NCBI RefSeq assembly: GCF_001905725.1
Contig: NZ_LIWB01000011.1
Coordinates: 186,001 to 250,000 of the forward strand
Length of the DNA stretch: 64,000 nt
Direction: 5' to 3'
Origin: Streptomyces sp. CB02400
Lineage (GTDB): Bacteria > Actinomycetota > Actinomycetes > Streptomycetales > Streptomycetaceae
Each line of letters begins with the position of its first letter. Position 1 is the first letter of the stretch. The notes beneath the pieces were generated by a model. It worked only from the letters and a program-made list of their open reading frames with translations. It did no database searches and was not told the DNA's origin. A program made the position numbers and the translations under genes. This document shows, piece by piece, positions 35,150 through 43,230 of this stretch.

Positions 35150-35314
35150 CCCGCGGGGACCTCCCGCCGTCCCCGCGGGCAGCCGCATGCCGCGTCCCCG
35201 CGGGCAGTCGTGCCCGCCGTTCCCGCGGGCAGTCGTGCCCGCCGTTCCCGCGGGCAGTCGTGCCCGCCGTTCCCGCGGGCAGTCGTGCCCGCCGTTCCCG
35301 CGGGCAGTCGTGCC
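35150..35314. repeat. 25-bp tandem repeat array of hairpin units
   Basis: Units begin with CCCGCGGGCAG at 35172, 35197, 35222, 35247, 35272 and 35297, exactly 25 bp apart. The four units from 35197 to 35296 are identical; the first is diverged and the last truncated, and a weak extra copy starts near 35150. Each full unit contains the self-complementary GCGGGCA-GTCG-TGCCCGC, so the array makes a row of identical small hairpins. It lies between the convergent sigma factor and P450 genes. The remaining sequence to 35416 holds nothing else I can support. Confidence 0.85.
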
Positions 35315-35416
35315 GCTGGGGCGGCACGGGTGGGCGTGACGGCACCCCGCAAGCGCCGGGCCGCGCAGACCCACCCCCGCCCCACCCCAACGCACCTGAG
35401 ACCTGGAACCCCGTGC

Positions 35417-36865
35417 TCACCCCCGCCGTTCCGGATGCAGCCGCAGCCCCTCCGGCATCAACGTGAGCCGCTCGGTCACGCGCAAACGGTAGGCGGGGTC
35501 AGGGCGCAGCTCGTACCGCCGCAGCAACAAACCCAGCACCAGCACCGCCTCATGCAGCGCGAACTGCCGCCCGATACACGCCCGAGCCCCCGTCCCGAAC
35601 GGCTTGAACACATGCGCAGGCCGAGCCCGCACCGCCCCCGCCTCGAACCGCGCCGGATCAAACCGCTCCGCATCCACCCCCCACACCTCGGGGTCCCGGT
35701 GCAGCATCAGTGTCAGCACCAGCGTCCACGCCCCCCGCCGCATCGGATGCTCCCCACCCAGCACCGTGTCCCGCGTAGCCTCCCGGGCGAAGGCCGGCGC
35801 AGTCGGCCACAACCGCAGCGACTCGTCCAGCACCCTGCGCACATAACGCAGCTTGGCCACCTGCTCGTACCCGGGCGCCACCGTGTCGCCCCAGACGCGG
35901 TCCACCTCGGCACGGGCACGGGCCGCGACATCGGGATGCCGGGAAAGGTAATGCAGCGCGAAGGAGAGCGCGCCCGAGGTGGTCTCGTGACCGGCGACCA
36001 GGAACGTGATCACCTGCCGGCGGACGTTCTCCGCCGACAACCGCTCCCCGGTCTCCGGATGCGCGGTCTCCAGCATCCGGTCCAGCAGGTCTCCGTCCCC
36101 GCCTCCGCCACCCCCGGCCCGCCGAACCCGGACCACCTCGTCGACGATGCGGTTGAGACACGCGATGTCGGCCGCGTTCCGTCGCCCCGCCCGGCGCAGC
36201 AGCAGCGGGCTCAGCGGCGCGGGAACGCTGTTCAGCCGCTGGGCGTGGCTGAGCGTTCCGACCATCGCCGTGACGCACGGGTGCGGACGGGACCACTCGA
36301 AGGACCCGAAGTCGTGCCCGAACCCGGTGTGCGCGATCGTCTCCAGCGTCAGCTTGGTCATGTCCCCGGGCACGTCCACCGACCGTCCCCCGGCCGCCGC
36401 ACGGTCCCAGTGCTCCGTCAGCCGCTCCGCCACGGTCAGCATCATCGGGTGGTAACCGGCCATGGCCTCCCGGCTGAACCCGGGGGCCAGCACGTCGTGC
36501 GCGAGCTGCCAGTTGGGCTCGTGGTTGTACGCGGTGAACAGCCCGTCGCCGGCGACCGGCCGCAGATTGGCGACGCCCAGCCCGACGTGCTTGGCGAACC
36601 GCGACTCGTCGGCCAGGTCGGCCACCAGCCCGGCACCCCAGGTGAACACGAACTCCTTGCCGAAGGCGCTCCGCCGGAAGACCGGCCCCAGCCGGCGGGC
36701 GTACTTCAGCGAGTCCTGCACGGGCGTGCGCCTGCTCGCCCCGAGGACGTCGCCGAGCAGCGGCAGGCGGTACGGCGGGTGGGGGATGCGGTGCAGTTCC
36801 GGCCAGCCGTGTTCCGCGCTGCGGAACCCCTTCGGCAGTACGGCCCGTGTCGTCGTCTCCGCCAT
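35417..36865 (-). CDS. Cytochrome P450, CYP102-like heme domain without reductase
   Basis: The 482-residue P450 closely follows the heme domain of the fatty-acid hydroxylase P450 BM3. It has the I-helix ITFLVAGHETTSGALSFAL, the K-helix ESLRLWPTAPAF, TVLGGEHP and the heme loop FKPFGTGARACIGRQFALHE. BM3 carries a fused CPR reductase after this point; here the gene stops, so it needs separate redox partners, as do stand-alone CYP102B enzymes of Streptomyces. A fatty-acid-like substrate is likely. ATG 36865 has RBS AAGGAG. A TetR regulator is divergent. Confidence 0.93.
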   Translation of the reverse strand: MAETTTRAVLPKGFRSAEHGWPELHRIPHPPYRLPLLGDVLGASRRTPVQDSLKYARRLGPVFRRSAFGKEFVFTWGAGLVADLADESRFAKHVGLGVANLRPVAGDGLFTAYNHEPNWQLAHDVLAPGFSREAMAGYHPMMLTVAERLTEHWDRAAAGGRSVDVPGDMTKLTLETIAHTGFGHDFGSFEWSRPHPCVTAMVGTLSHAQRLNSVPAPLSPLLLRRAGRRNAADIACLNRIVDEVVRVRRAGGGGGGDGDLLDRMLETAHPETGERLSAENVRRQVITFLVAGHETTSGALSFALHYLSRHPDVAARARAEVDRVWGDTVAPGYEQVAKLRYVRRVLDESLRLWPTAPAFAREATRDTVLGGEHPMRRGAWTLVLTLMLHRDPEVWGVDAERFDPARFEAGAVRARPAHVFKPFGTGARACIGRQFALHEAVLVLGLLLRRYELRPDPAYRLRVTERLTLMPEGLRLHPERRG

Positions 36866-36912
36866 GACGCGATCTCCTTCGACCCGGCGCGCGAGGGTGA
36901 CATGCTGACGTG

Positions 36913-36928
36913 TTGTACGCGAGTTCAA
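36913..36928. promoter_or_regulatory. Candidate TetR operator between the P450 and regulator genes
   Basis: TTGTACGCGAGTTCAA is a 16-bp imperfect palindrome (12 of 16 positions symmetric) placed between the two divergent starts. Confidence 0.45.
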
Positions 36929-36983
36929 TAAGGCGGGTTCAGTCTGGTCCTGCCGCTGAACGGGCGTCAAGTAAAGTGCGGGG

Positions 36984-37592
36984 ATGGCCGTGAACCAGGG
37001 CGGGCGCACGCGCCGCCGGCTCAGCACCGCGGAGCGCCGGGAGCAGCTTCTGTCGGTCGGTGCGCGGCTGTTCTCGGAGAGTCCCTACGACGATGTGTGG
37101 ATCGAGCAGGTCGCCGAGATCGCCGGGGTCTCCCGGGGGCTGCTCTACCACTACTTCCCGACCAAGCGGGACTTCTTCGCGGCGGTGGTGGAGCGGGAGA
37201 GCGAGCGGATGCTGCGGATGACGGCGGCGGTCCCCGGCGTCCCGGTGCGCGAGCAGCTCACGGCGGGTCTCGACGCGTACCTGGAGTACGTCGAGGCCCA
37301 CGCGCACGGCTACCGCGCCTTCCACCGTGCCGACGCGGCGGGGGACCAGGCGGTGCGCCGGGTCTACCAGCGGGCGCTGGCCGCGCAGGAGCGGCAGATC
37401 CTGGCGGCGCTCGCCGCGGATCCCGAGTTCGGTCCCGTCTTCGAGGCGCGGCCGGACACCCGGCTCGCCGTGCGCGGCTGGCTGGCCTTCACCACGGCGG
37501 TCTGCCTGGAGTGGCTGCGCGGCCCGGAACCGGACCGCGAGCAGGTGCGCGACCTGTGCGCGCGCGCCCTGCTGGGCGTCCTCGCGCCCTGA
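36984..37592 (+). CDS. TetR-family regulator
   Basis: This 202-residue protein has an N-terminal HTH (AERREQLLSVGARLFSESPY, AEIAGVSRGLLYHYFPTKRDFF) and a variable helical ligand domain. It is divergent from the CYP102-like P450. Control of a CYP102 gene by an adjacent TetR protein parallels BM3R1 and P450 BM3 in Bacillus megaterium, where the repressor responds to fatty acids and barbiturates. Confidence 0.92.
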   Translation: MAVNQGGRTRRRLSTAERREQLLSVGARLFSESPYDDVWIEQVAEIAGVSRGLLYHYFPTKRDFFAAVVERESERMLRMTAAVPGVPVREQLTAGLDAYLEYVEAHAHGYRAFHRADAAGDQAVRRVYQRALAAQERQILAALAADPEFGPVFEARPDTRLAVRGWLAFTTAVCLEWLRGPEPDREQVRDLCARALLGVLAP

Positions 37593-37647
37593 AAGGTCTC
37601 GTGAAGGTCATGCCACCCGGTTGGCGCGCACCCCGATCTTCGATAGG

Positions 37648-37666
37648 TTAGGCAAGGCTTACCTAA
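37648..37666 (+). promoter_or_regulatory. DtxR/DmdR-type iron box
   Basis: TTAGGCAAGGCTTACCTAA is a 19-bp near-palindrome that matches the actinobacterial iron-box consensus (TTAGGTTAGGCTNACCTAA). It lies directly upstream of the RBS of the following gene, so iron-bound repressor would block its expression. Confidence 0.85.
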
Positions 37667-37680
37667 GAGGAGGTTCGGGG

Positions 37681-38409
37681 ATGGCTGACGACACGCACGG
37701 CTGGACGGCCGCGCCCGGCGCGGCGGAACGGGCCCGCTCGGTGCTCGCCGCCGCATGGTCCTGCGCGGTGACCGCGGAGGGCACCCGGGAGGAGCTCGTC
37801 GGCGCGCACGGCGTGACCGACGACGGACGGGTGCTGCTGCACGTGCCCGAGGACAGCGCCCTGCTCGCCGCCGCGATCTGCGCGCCCCGCGGCGAGCCGT
37901 CCGCCGTGCTGGAGTTCGCCGACGTGGCACCCGTCCCCGTGCGCAACCGGATCCGCGCCCGGCTGTGGCTGGCCGGCTGGTTCGCCGCGCGGGACGGCCA
38001 CCTCGTCTTCCAGCCCACGCGCGTGGTGCTGCGGCAGCCGTCCGGCGCCCTGGTCGTCGACGTCGACGAGTTCGCCGCCGCCGAGCCCGACCGGCTCGCC
38101 ACCGCCGAGGCCCGGCTGCTGACCCACCTCGCCGACTGCCACGCCGACGCGGTCGAACGGCTGACCCGGCTGGTCGACCACGGCAGCCTGCACGGCGCGG
38201 TCCGCGTCCAGCCGCTCGCCGTCGACCGGCACGGACTGACCCTGCGCATCGAACGCCTCCGTGCGGACGGTGACGTACGCCTGCCGTTCCACGCGCCCGC
38301 CGACGACGTCTCGCAGCTCACCGAGCGCATGCACGTACTGCTCGCCCAGGCGAGCGCCGCCTCCTGCCCCCGCGCGCTGCAGCGGCAGCGCACGGACGGC
38401 GACGGATGA
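37681..38409 (+). CDS. DUF2470 / HugZ-like protein, iron-regulated
   Basis: The 242-residue protein has an N-terminal split-barrel-like half and a C-terminal DUF2470 (LLTHLADCHADAVERLTRLV). This combination is found in HugZ-type heme-utilisation proteins and in iron-acquisition clusters. The iron box directly ahead indicates expression under iron limitation, so heme degradation or iron release is a reasonable role. AGGAGG precedes ATG 37681. Confidence 0.82.
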   Translation: MADDTHGWTAAPGAAERARSVLAAAWSCAVTAEGTREELVGAHGVTDDGRVLLHVPEDSALLAAAICAPRGEPSAVLEFADVAPVPVRNRIRARLWLAGWFAARDGHLVFQPTRVVLRQPSGALVVDVDEFAAAEPDRLATAEARLLTHLADCHADAVERLTRLVDHGSLHGAVRVQPLAVDRHGLTLRIERLRADGDVRLPFHAPADDVSQLTERMHVLLAQASAASCPRALQRQRTDGDG

Positions 38410-38449
38410 CGCGGAGGCTCGGCCGCACGGGTGCCTCCGGCCGAGTACG

Positions 38450-39685
38450 TCACTTGGAACGGTGGGAGGCGCCGCCGCGCTTGCGGCGCAGCCGCTCCCG
38501 TATCCGGGTGAGCCGCGGCAGCCGCTCGCGCTGCTCCTGCGAGTGCCGGTCCAGCTCCTCGAACAGCCGGCGCGTGCGGTGCTCGGTGTCCATCTCGTCG
38601 AGGATGCGGTTGACCTCGGTCAGCACGGCGCCCAGCAACTGCCACTGGCGGGCGTCGCGCCGGGCCTCCTCGAAGAGCAGCCGGGCCAGCCTGTCGCGGG
38701 TGGCGGCCGCCTGCCGCAGCTCGGAGGCGAGCCGTTCCTCCGCCGACTCGGCGTTCGCGCTCACGCTCGTGGTCACCAGCACCGAGAAGCTGACCACGGC
38801 GTCCGCGATCTCGGACAGCAGCTGCTCGAAGGCGGCGCCCGTCTCCGGATCGAACAGCCGCTCCGGCTCGCGCTCCTTGGCCAGGTCGGTCAGCGTGCGG
38901 GCCAGCACCCGCAGCACCACCGTGCAGATCTCCAGCGTGTCGAGGCCGGTGCGCAGCACCACCCGGTGCAGCAGGCCCTCACGCACCCGCGGATTGAGCC
39001 GCAGGCTGTCCTCCGCCTGCCGGAGGTCCGCGTCGACCTCGCTGATGTCGTGGTCCAGACGGCGGGCCTCGTGCAGCCGGGCCGCCGCGCGGGCCGCGGG
39101 CGGACGGCCCGCGGCCTCCTCGCCGATCCGCAGCATCAGCTGCCGCACCCGGCGCGCCAGCTCCTCGATCGACTCGCCGGCCTCCTCCACCCACACGGGC
39201 GGGGCGAGCAGGAGGTTGAACCCCATCCCGACGATCGCTCCGATCAGCGTCTCCACGATCCGGGCCCAGGCGGTGTCCCCGTGCGTGGTCACCCCGAGCA
39301 CCAGCATCGCGCTGATCGCCACCTCGGGCACGAACTCGTCCACCCGCACCAGATGGCCGACGAGCAGCGACGCCAGGATGAGCAGGCCCAGGCTCCACCA
39401 GGTCAGACCCACCAGCAGACTGAAGAGGATGGCCACCACGACCCCGGCCACCACGGAGTTCACCCGGCGTACCCCTGTGGTGAGGGTGGAGTACAGGGTG
39501 ACCTGGACGACGAGCAGCGCGGTCAGGGGCGCGGTGAGCGGGGCGGTCTCCGGACTCAGCCGCAGGGCGATGACGTAGGCGACGGTCGCCGCGGCCGCCG
39601 ACCGCACCATCTGCACGGTCACCGGGTCCCGGCGCCGCTTGACGAACTCGACGGCCGGCGCGGTCATCTCACGTACCACTTGCAT
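38450..39685 (-). CDS. FUSC-family membrane protein 1
   Basis: This 411-residue protein has an N-terminal bundle of about six helices (RSAAAATVAYVIALRL, LTALLVVQVTLYSTL, SVVAGVVVAILFSLLVGL, LGLLILASLLVGHLV, VAISAMLVLGVTTHG, TLIGAIVGMGFNLLL). A long cytoplasmic helical and coiled-coil region (about 180-411) follows. It belongs to the FUSC/aromatic-acid-exporter type fold. ATG 39685 is chosen; a TTG start at 39715 would add ten residues. A similar gene lies at 45568-46794. Confidence 0.88.
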   Translation of the reverse strand: MQVVREMTAPAVEFVKRRRDPVTVQMVRSAAAATVAYVIALRLSPETAPLTAPLTALLVVQVTLYSTLTTGVRRVNSVVAGVVVAILFSLLVGLTWWSLGLLILASLLVGHLVRVDEFVPEVAISAMLVLGVTTHGDTAWARIVETLIGAIVGMGFNLLLAPPVWVEEAGESIEELARRVRQLMLRIGEEAAGRPPAARAAARLHEARRLDHDISEVDADLRQAEDSLRLNPRVREGLLHRVVLRTGLDTLEICTVVLRVLARTLTDLAKEREPERLFDPETGAAFEQLLSEIADAVVSFSVLVTTSVSANAESAEERLASELRQAAATRDRLARLLFEEARRDARQWQLLGAVLTEVNRILDEMDTEHRTRRLFEELDRHSQEQRERLPRLTRIRERLRRKRGGASHRSK

Positions 39686-39765
39686 CCTCGGACGGTTCCC
39701 CTTCCCCGGACGCAACGAACGTGTTCACCGGTGACGGCAGTCCCCCGGGGGAAGGCGGGCCGGGC

Positions 39766-40254
39766 CTACAGCTTGTCGAGGAAGGCGAACAGGTTGCCCC
39801 TGGTGCGGGCGATCTGCTCCTCCAGGGTGAGGCTCTCCTCGAAGCGGGCACCGGTCTCCGGGACCTTCTTGCCGCGCAGATAGAGGGAGCAGGCGAGGTC
39901 GGTGCACATGTAGGCGCCGACCGAGTTGCCCTCGCGGCCGGCCGGGCCCGCCTTGCGCGCGGTCATCAGGGCGACACCGCCGCGCGGATGGGTCGTCAGG
40001 CACAGGGAGCACATGCTGCGGTGCAGGAAGCCGCGCTGGGCCGGCTGGAAGCGCATGGCCACCCCGACGAGACGGTCCTCCCGCTCGGTGACGAGATAGC
40101 TGCGGTCGGGTGCGCCCGGATCGCGCCAGCCCAGGAAGTCGAGATCGTCCCAGGGGCGTTCGCCCAGGTCGCGTGGTACGGCCAGCCGCTTGGCCTCACC
40201 CTTCGAGCAGTTGATGAACGAACCGCGGATGTCCTGCTCGGTGAGTGCTCTCAT
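39766..40254 (-). CDS. FBP-domain protein, FusB-like EF-G-binding zinc protein
   Basis: This 162-residue protein has the two-domain FBP/FusB layout: an N-terminal helical part (LTEQDIRGSFINCSKGEAKRL) and a C-terminal treble-clef zinc finger (MCSLCLTTHPRGG and YMCTDLACSLYLRG, four cysteines). FusB-type proteins bind elongation factor G and rescue it from stalling by fusidic acid. The native role of actinobacterial FBP proteins is unclear. AGGAG precedes ATG 40254. A strong palindrome lies in the promoter. Confidence 0.85.
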   Translation of the reverse strand: MRALTEQDIRGSFINCSKGEAKRLAVPRDLGERPWDDLDFLGWRDPGAPDRSYLVTEREDRLVGVAMRFQPAQRGFLHRSMCSLCLTTHPRGGVALMTARKAGPAGREGNSVGAYMCTDLACSLYLRGKKVPETGARFEESLTLEEQIARTRGNLFAFLDKL

Positions 40255-40281
40255 GGGGGTCGTCTCCTGGCGTGCTCTTTC

Positions 40282-40304
40282 GAAACCTAGGGGGTCTAGG
40301 TTTC
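40282..40304 (-). promoter_or_regulatory. Strong inverted repeat in the FBP gene promoter
   Basis: Perfect 9-bp arms GAAACCTAG (40282-40290) and CTAGGTTTC (40296-40304) enclose a 5-bp spacer, 28 bp before the FBP start codon. The arms are AT-rich for this genome. It fits a dimeric repressor operator. Confidence 0.7.
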
Positions 40305-40416
40305 TGGATCAGGGTAGATATCCGGTGTCGGGGGAGCCAGCGATTTTTCCCGAAGACCGTGGCCCCGCGCGTTCCGTACGCTGTACCGCAGTCGCCGAAG
40401 GGGAGGGGTGCGGACG

Positions 40417-41397
40417 ATGGGGGACTCCTGGGAGCGGGCCCGCCGGGTGCTCGCGGAGGCGGGACTGCCGCCCGACGCGCTCACCGGGGTGCGCCCGCTG
40501 AGCGGGGGCACCTACAACACCGTCGAGGAACTCCTCCTCGTCGACGGCAGCCGCTATGTGCTCAAGGTCCCGCCAGCGCCAGCCGTCCCCGGCCTCCGGC
40601 ACGAGCGGCGCCTGCTCGTCTCCGAGGCGGACTTCTGCGCCGGAGCCGCCGAGGCCGGCGTACCCGCCCCGCACGCCGTGTCCGTCGGCGGCGACACCTC
40701 CGTACCGTACCTGCTGATGACCGCCTGTCCGGGGGAGCCCTGGACGCGGGCGGAGCCGGCCGACGGGGAGCGGGCGGCGCTGCGCACGGAGCTCGGCCGT
40801 CAGGTGGCCCGGCTGCACCGGGTGACCGGACCGGGGTTCGGCTACCCGTCCGGCGCCCTGGGCCCGCTCGCCCCCGACTGGCGGACCGCGTTCACCGCGA
40901 TGACCGACGCCGTCCTCGCCGACGCCCGGGACTACGGTGCCCGGCTGCCGCGCCCCGTCGACGAGGTGGCCGCCGTGATCCGTACCGCCGCCGGGGCGCT
41001 CGACGAGGTCACCGTGCCGGTCCTCGTCCACTTCGACCTGTGGCCGGGCAACATCCTGGTGGAGCGCCCGGCGGCGGGGGAGGCCCGGATCGGCGGGCTC
41101 ATCGACGGGGAGCGCATGTTCTGGGGCGACCCGCTCGCCGACTTCGTCTCCCTCGCGCTGCTCGGCGACATCAGGACGGATCAGGCGTTTCTCGCCGGAT
41201 ACGGGGAGGCCGGGGGCCGGGCCGTCTTCGACACGGCGGCCCGCGTCCGGCTCGCCCTCTACCGCGCCTACCTCTACCTGATCATGCTCACCGAGACGGT
41301 TCCGCGGGCGAGCGGGGACGAGCACGAACGATGGCTTCGGGCCACCGTCGCCCCGGAACTGGAGGCCGCGTTGGAGGAGATCCGCCACCCCTGTTAG
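40417..41397 (+). CDS. Aminoglycoside-phosphotransferase-fold kinase
   Basis: The 326-residue protein has the APH fold: a nucleotide loop (PLSGGTYNTVEELLLVDG), Lys in YVLKVPP, the catalytic loop VLVHFDLWPGNILVE and the Mg-binding segment IDGERMFWGDPLADF. The Brenner motif reads HFDLWPGN instead of the usual HGDLxxGN, but Asp and Asn are kept. The natural substrate is not known and may be a sugar, amino alcohol or antibiotic. ATG 40417 is preferred over GTG 40408 because GGGGAGGGG is then well spaced. Confidence 0.85.
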   Translation: MGDSWERARRVLAEAGLPPDALTGVRPLSGGTYNTVEELLLVDGSRYVLKVPPAPAVPGLRHERRLLVSEADFCAGAAEAGVPAPHAVSVGGDTSVPYLLMTACPGEPWTRAEPADGERAALRTELGRQVARLHRVTGPGFGYPSGALGPLAPDWRTAFTAMTDAVLADARDYGARLPRPVDEVAAVIRTAAGALDEVTVPVLVHFDLWPGNILVERPAAGEARIGGLIDGERMFWGDPLADFVSLALLGDIRTDQAFLAGYGEAGGRAVFDTAARVRLALYRAYLYLIMLTETVPRASGDEHERWLRATVAPELEAALEEIRHPC

Positions 41398-41488
41398 TTC
41401 ACATCATGAAATAAGGGTGCTGGAAAGTCGCGCCCAGCCGGTTCCCAGCGGTATGTTGCAGGTCGGGCAGGGTTTCGGAAGGAGCCAC

Positions 41489-42778
41489 ATGGCGGGGCGG
41501 AACGGGCGCACGGTGCGCGACCTCAGGCGGGCCAACCGCACGGCCGTGCTGCAACGGCTGTACTTCGACGGCCCGCTGAGCCGCTTCGAGCTCGGCCCCG
41601 CGACCGGGCTCAGCTCCGGATCGGTGAGCAACGTCGTCGCGGACCTGGTCGCCGACGGCCTCGTGGAGGAGGCCGGCAGCGTCGACTCCGACGGCGGCCG
41701 TCCGCGCACCCTGCTGCGGGTGGCACCGGGCAGCGGCCACATGATCGGCGTCGACGTGGGCGAGACCCGGGTCCGCGTCGAACTGTTCGACCTGACCCTC
41801 ACCGAGCTCGCCCGCGCGCAACGCCCGCTGGAGCAGCAGCGCTACGAGGTCGAGGTCATCGTCGACCACATCCGCTCCGGCATCGCCGAGGTGCTCGCCG
41901 GCGCCGGCCTCGCCCCCGAGCGGCTGCTCGGCGTCGGCATCGGCGTCCCCGGCATCGTCGAGCACACCCCCGACCGGGGCGCCGTCGTGCACGGCCAGAC
42001 CATCGGCTGGGACGCCGTCCCCCTGGAGTCCCTGCTGCGCGCCGGGTCCCCGCTGCCCGACACGGTGCCGTACTTCATCGACAACGGCGCCAAGACCCTC
42101 GGCCAGGCCGAGATGTGGTTCGGCGCCGGACGCGGCGCCCGCAACGCCCTCGTCGTCCTCTTCGGCTCCGGCGTCGGCGCCTGCCTGGTCACGCCCGAGG
42201 TGGAACACGGCCGGGCGGTCGAATGGGGACACCTGACCGTACGGGTCAGGGGACGCCGCTGCCGCTGCGGCGCGCTCGGCTGCCTGGAGGCGTACGCGGG
42301 CGCCGAGTCGCTGCTCGCCCGGTGGCGCGAGGAGGGCGGCCGGGTGCCCGGGGGCACGGACGAGGAGACGGCACTGACGACGATGCTCGCCGCCGCCTAC
42401 CCGGCCGACGACAACGCCCCCGACCCCGTCGCGCTCGCCGTGCTGGAGGAGACCGCCGAGTACCTGGGCGCGGGCCTGTCCGACCTGATCAACCTCTTCC
42501 AGCCCGAGCGCATCCTCATGGGCGGCTGGGCCGGCCTCCAGCTCGGCTCCCGCTTCCTGCCGGCCGTGCACCGGCACGCCCTGTCGTACGCGCTGCGCCA
42601 CCCGGCCGAGAAGGTGACGATCGAGCTGGGCCGGCTCGGCCCCGACGCGGTCACCGTCGGCGCCGCGATCCTGCCGCTCGCCGACTTCTTCGCCCGCGGC
42701 GGCCGCCGCCCCGACCCGGACCCGCAGTCCCCACCCCCCGCCTGGCACACGGCCCTCCAGGAACGCACCCCGCGCTAA
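41489..42778 (+). CDS. ROK-family transcriptional regulator
   Basis: This 429-residue protein joins an N-terminal winged helix (LRRANRTAVLQRLYFDGPLSR, LSSGSVSNVVADLV) to a ROK sugar-binding domain. The latter shows the ATP-site remnant IGVDVGETRVRVELFD, GIGVPGIVEHTP and the zinc motif CRCGALGCLEAYAG. Such NagC/XylR-like repressors sense sugars. No sugar operon lies directly next to it, so its targets may be elsewhere. GGAAGGAG precedes ATG 41489. Confidence 0.92.
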   Translation: MAGRNGRTVRDLRRANRTAVLQRLYFDGPLSRFELGPATGLSSGSVSNVVADLVADGLVEEAGSVDSDGGRPRTLLRVAPGSGHMIGVDVGETRVRVELFDLTLTELARAQRPLEQQRYEVEVIVDHIRSGIAEVLAGAGLAPERLLGVGIGVPGIVEHTPDRGAVVHGQTIGWDAVPLESLLRAGSPLPDTVPYFIDNGAKTLGQAEMWFGAGRGARNALVVLFGSGVGACLVTPEVEHGRAVEWGHLTVRVRGRRCRCGALGCLEAYAGAESLLARWREEGGRVPGGTDEETALTTMLAAAYPADDNAPDPVALAVLEETAEYLGAGLSDLINLFQPERILMGGWAGLQLGSRFLPAVHRHALSYALRHPAEKVTIELGRLGPDAVTVGAAILPLADFFARGGRRPDPDPQSPPPAWHTALQERTPR

Positions 42779-42881
42779 GGGGTCGCGCGGCCCGGCGCGA
42801 CAGCCCTGCGTGGCGGCGCGGACCCACGGCGGAACGGCCGTGCGCGACGCGGACGGCACCGGTCTGCCCCGTGCGGGCCGG

Positions 42882-43163
42882 TTATGCGGAGGACTCGTCC
42901 GGTACGGGTTGTTCCGGGTTGGGGGACGCCGAGTGCGGGGCGCCCTGACGGCCCGTACCGGCCTCGTCCGTGTCCGGCACGTCGGACTCGGCCTCGCCGG
43001 ACTCGGGCTCCTCCGACTCGTCGGCCTTCCGTTCGCTCTCCCGCTCCGCCGTGGCGGGCGCGACCTCCCAGGGGTCCTCACCGGGGCCGGCCTGCTGGTC
43101 GGGCAGGTCGCGGGGGACACCGGCGCCGTTCTCACCGGGTCCTTCGAGGCGGTGGTCGGTCAC
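42882..43163 (-). CDS. Small acidic hypothetical protein
   Basis: A GTG at 43163 with GAAGGGAG upstream opens a 93-residue ORF rich in Glu, Asp, Pro and Ser (ESEEPESGEAESDVPDTDEA) and without hydrophobic segments. It is probably intrinsically disordered. I recognise no family. It lies 67 bp downstream of the epimerase gene on the same strand. Confidence 0.6.
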   Translation of the reverse strand: MTDHRLEGPGENGAGVPRDLPDQQAGPGEDPWEVAPATAERESERKADESEEPESGEAESDVPDTDEAGTGRQGAPHSASPNPEQPVPDESSA

Positions 43164-43230
43164 GGCGCTCTCCCTTCGTTCGTACGCGACCCTCGCGGGT
43201 ACCTCCGCGCGGACCGGTGAAACCCGGTGC

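Noticed and set aside
35150..35314. Possible CRISPR array
   Set aside because: Units are directly contiguous without spacers and no cas genes are present; it is a simple tandem repeat.
35417..37592. Biosynthetic gene cluster around the CYP102-like P450
   Set aside because: No PKS, NRPS, terpene or RiPP core genes adjoin it; neighbours are regulatory or housekeeping-like.
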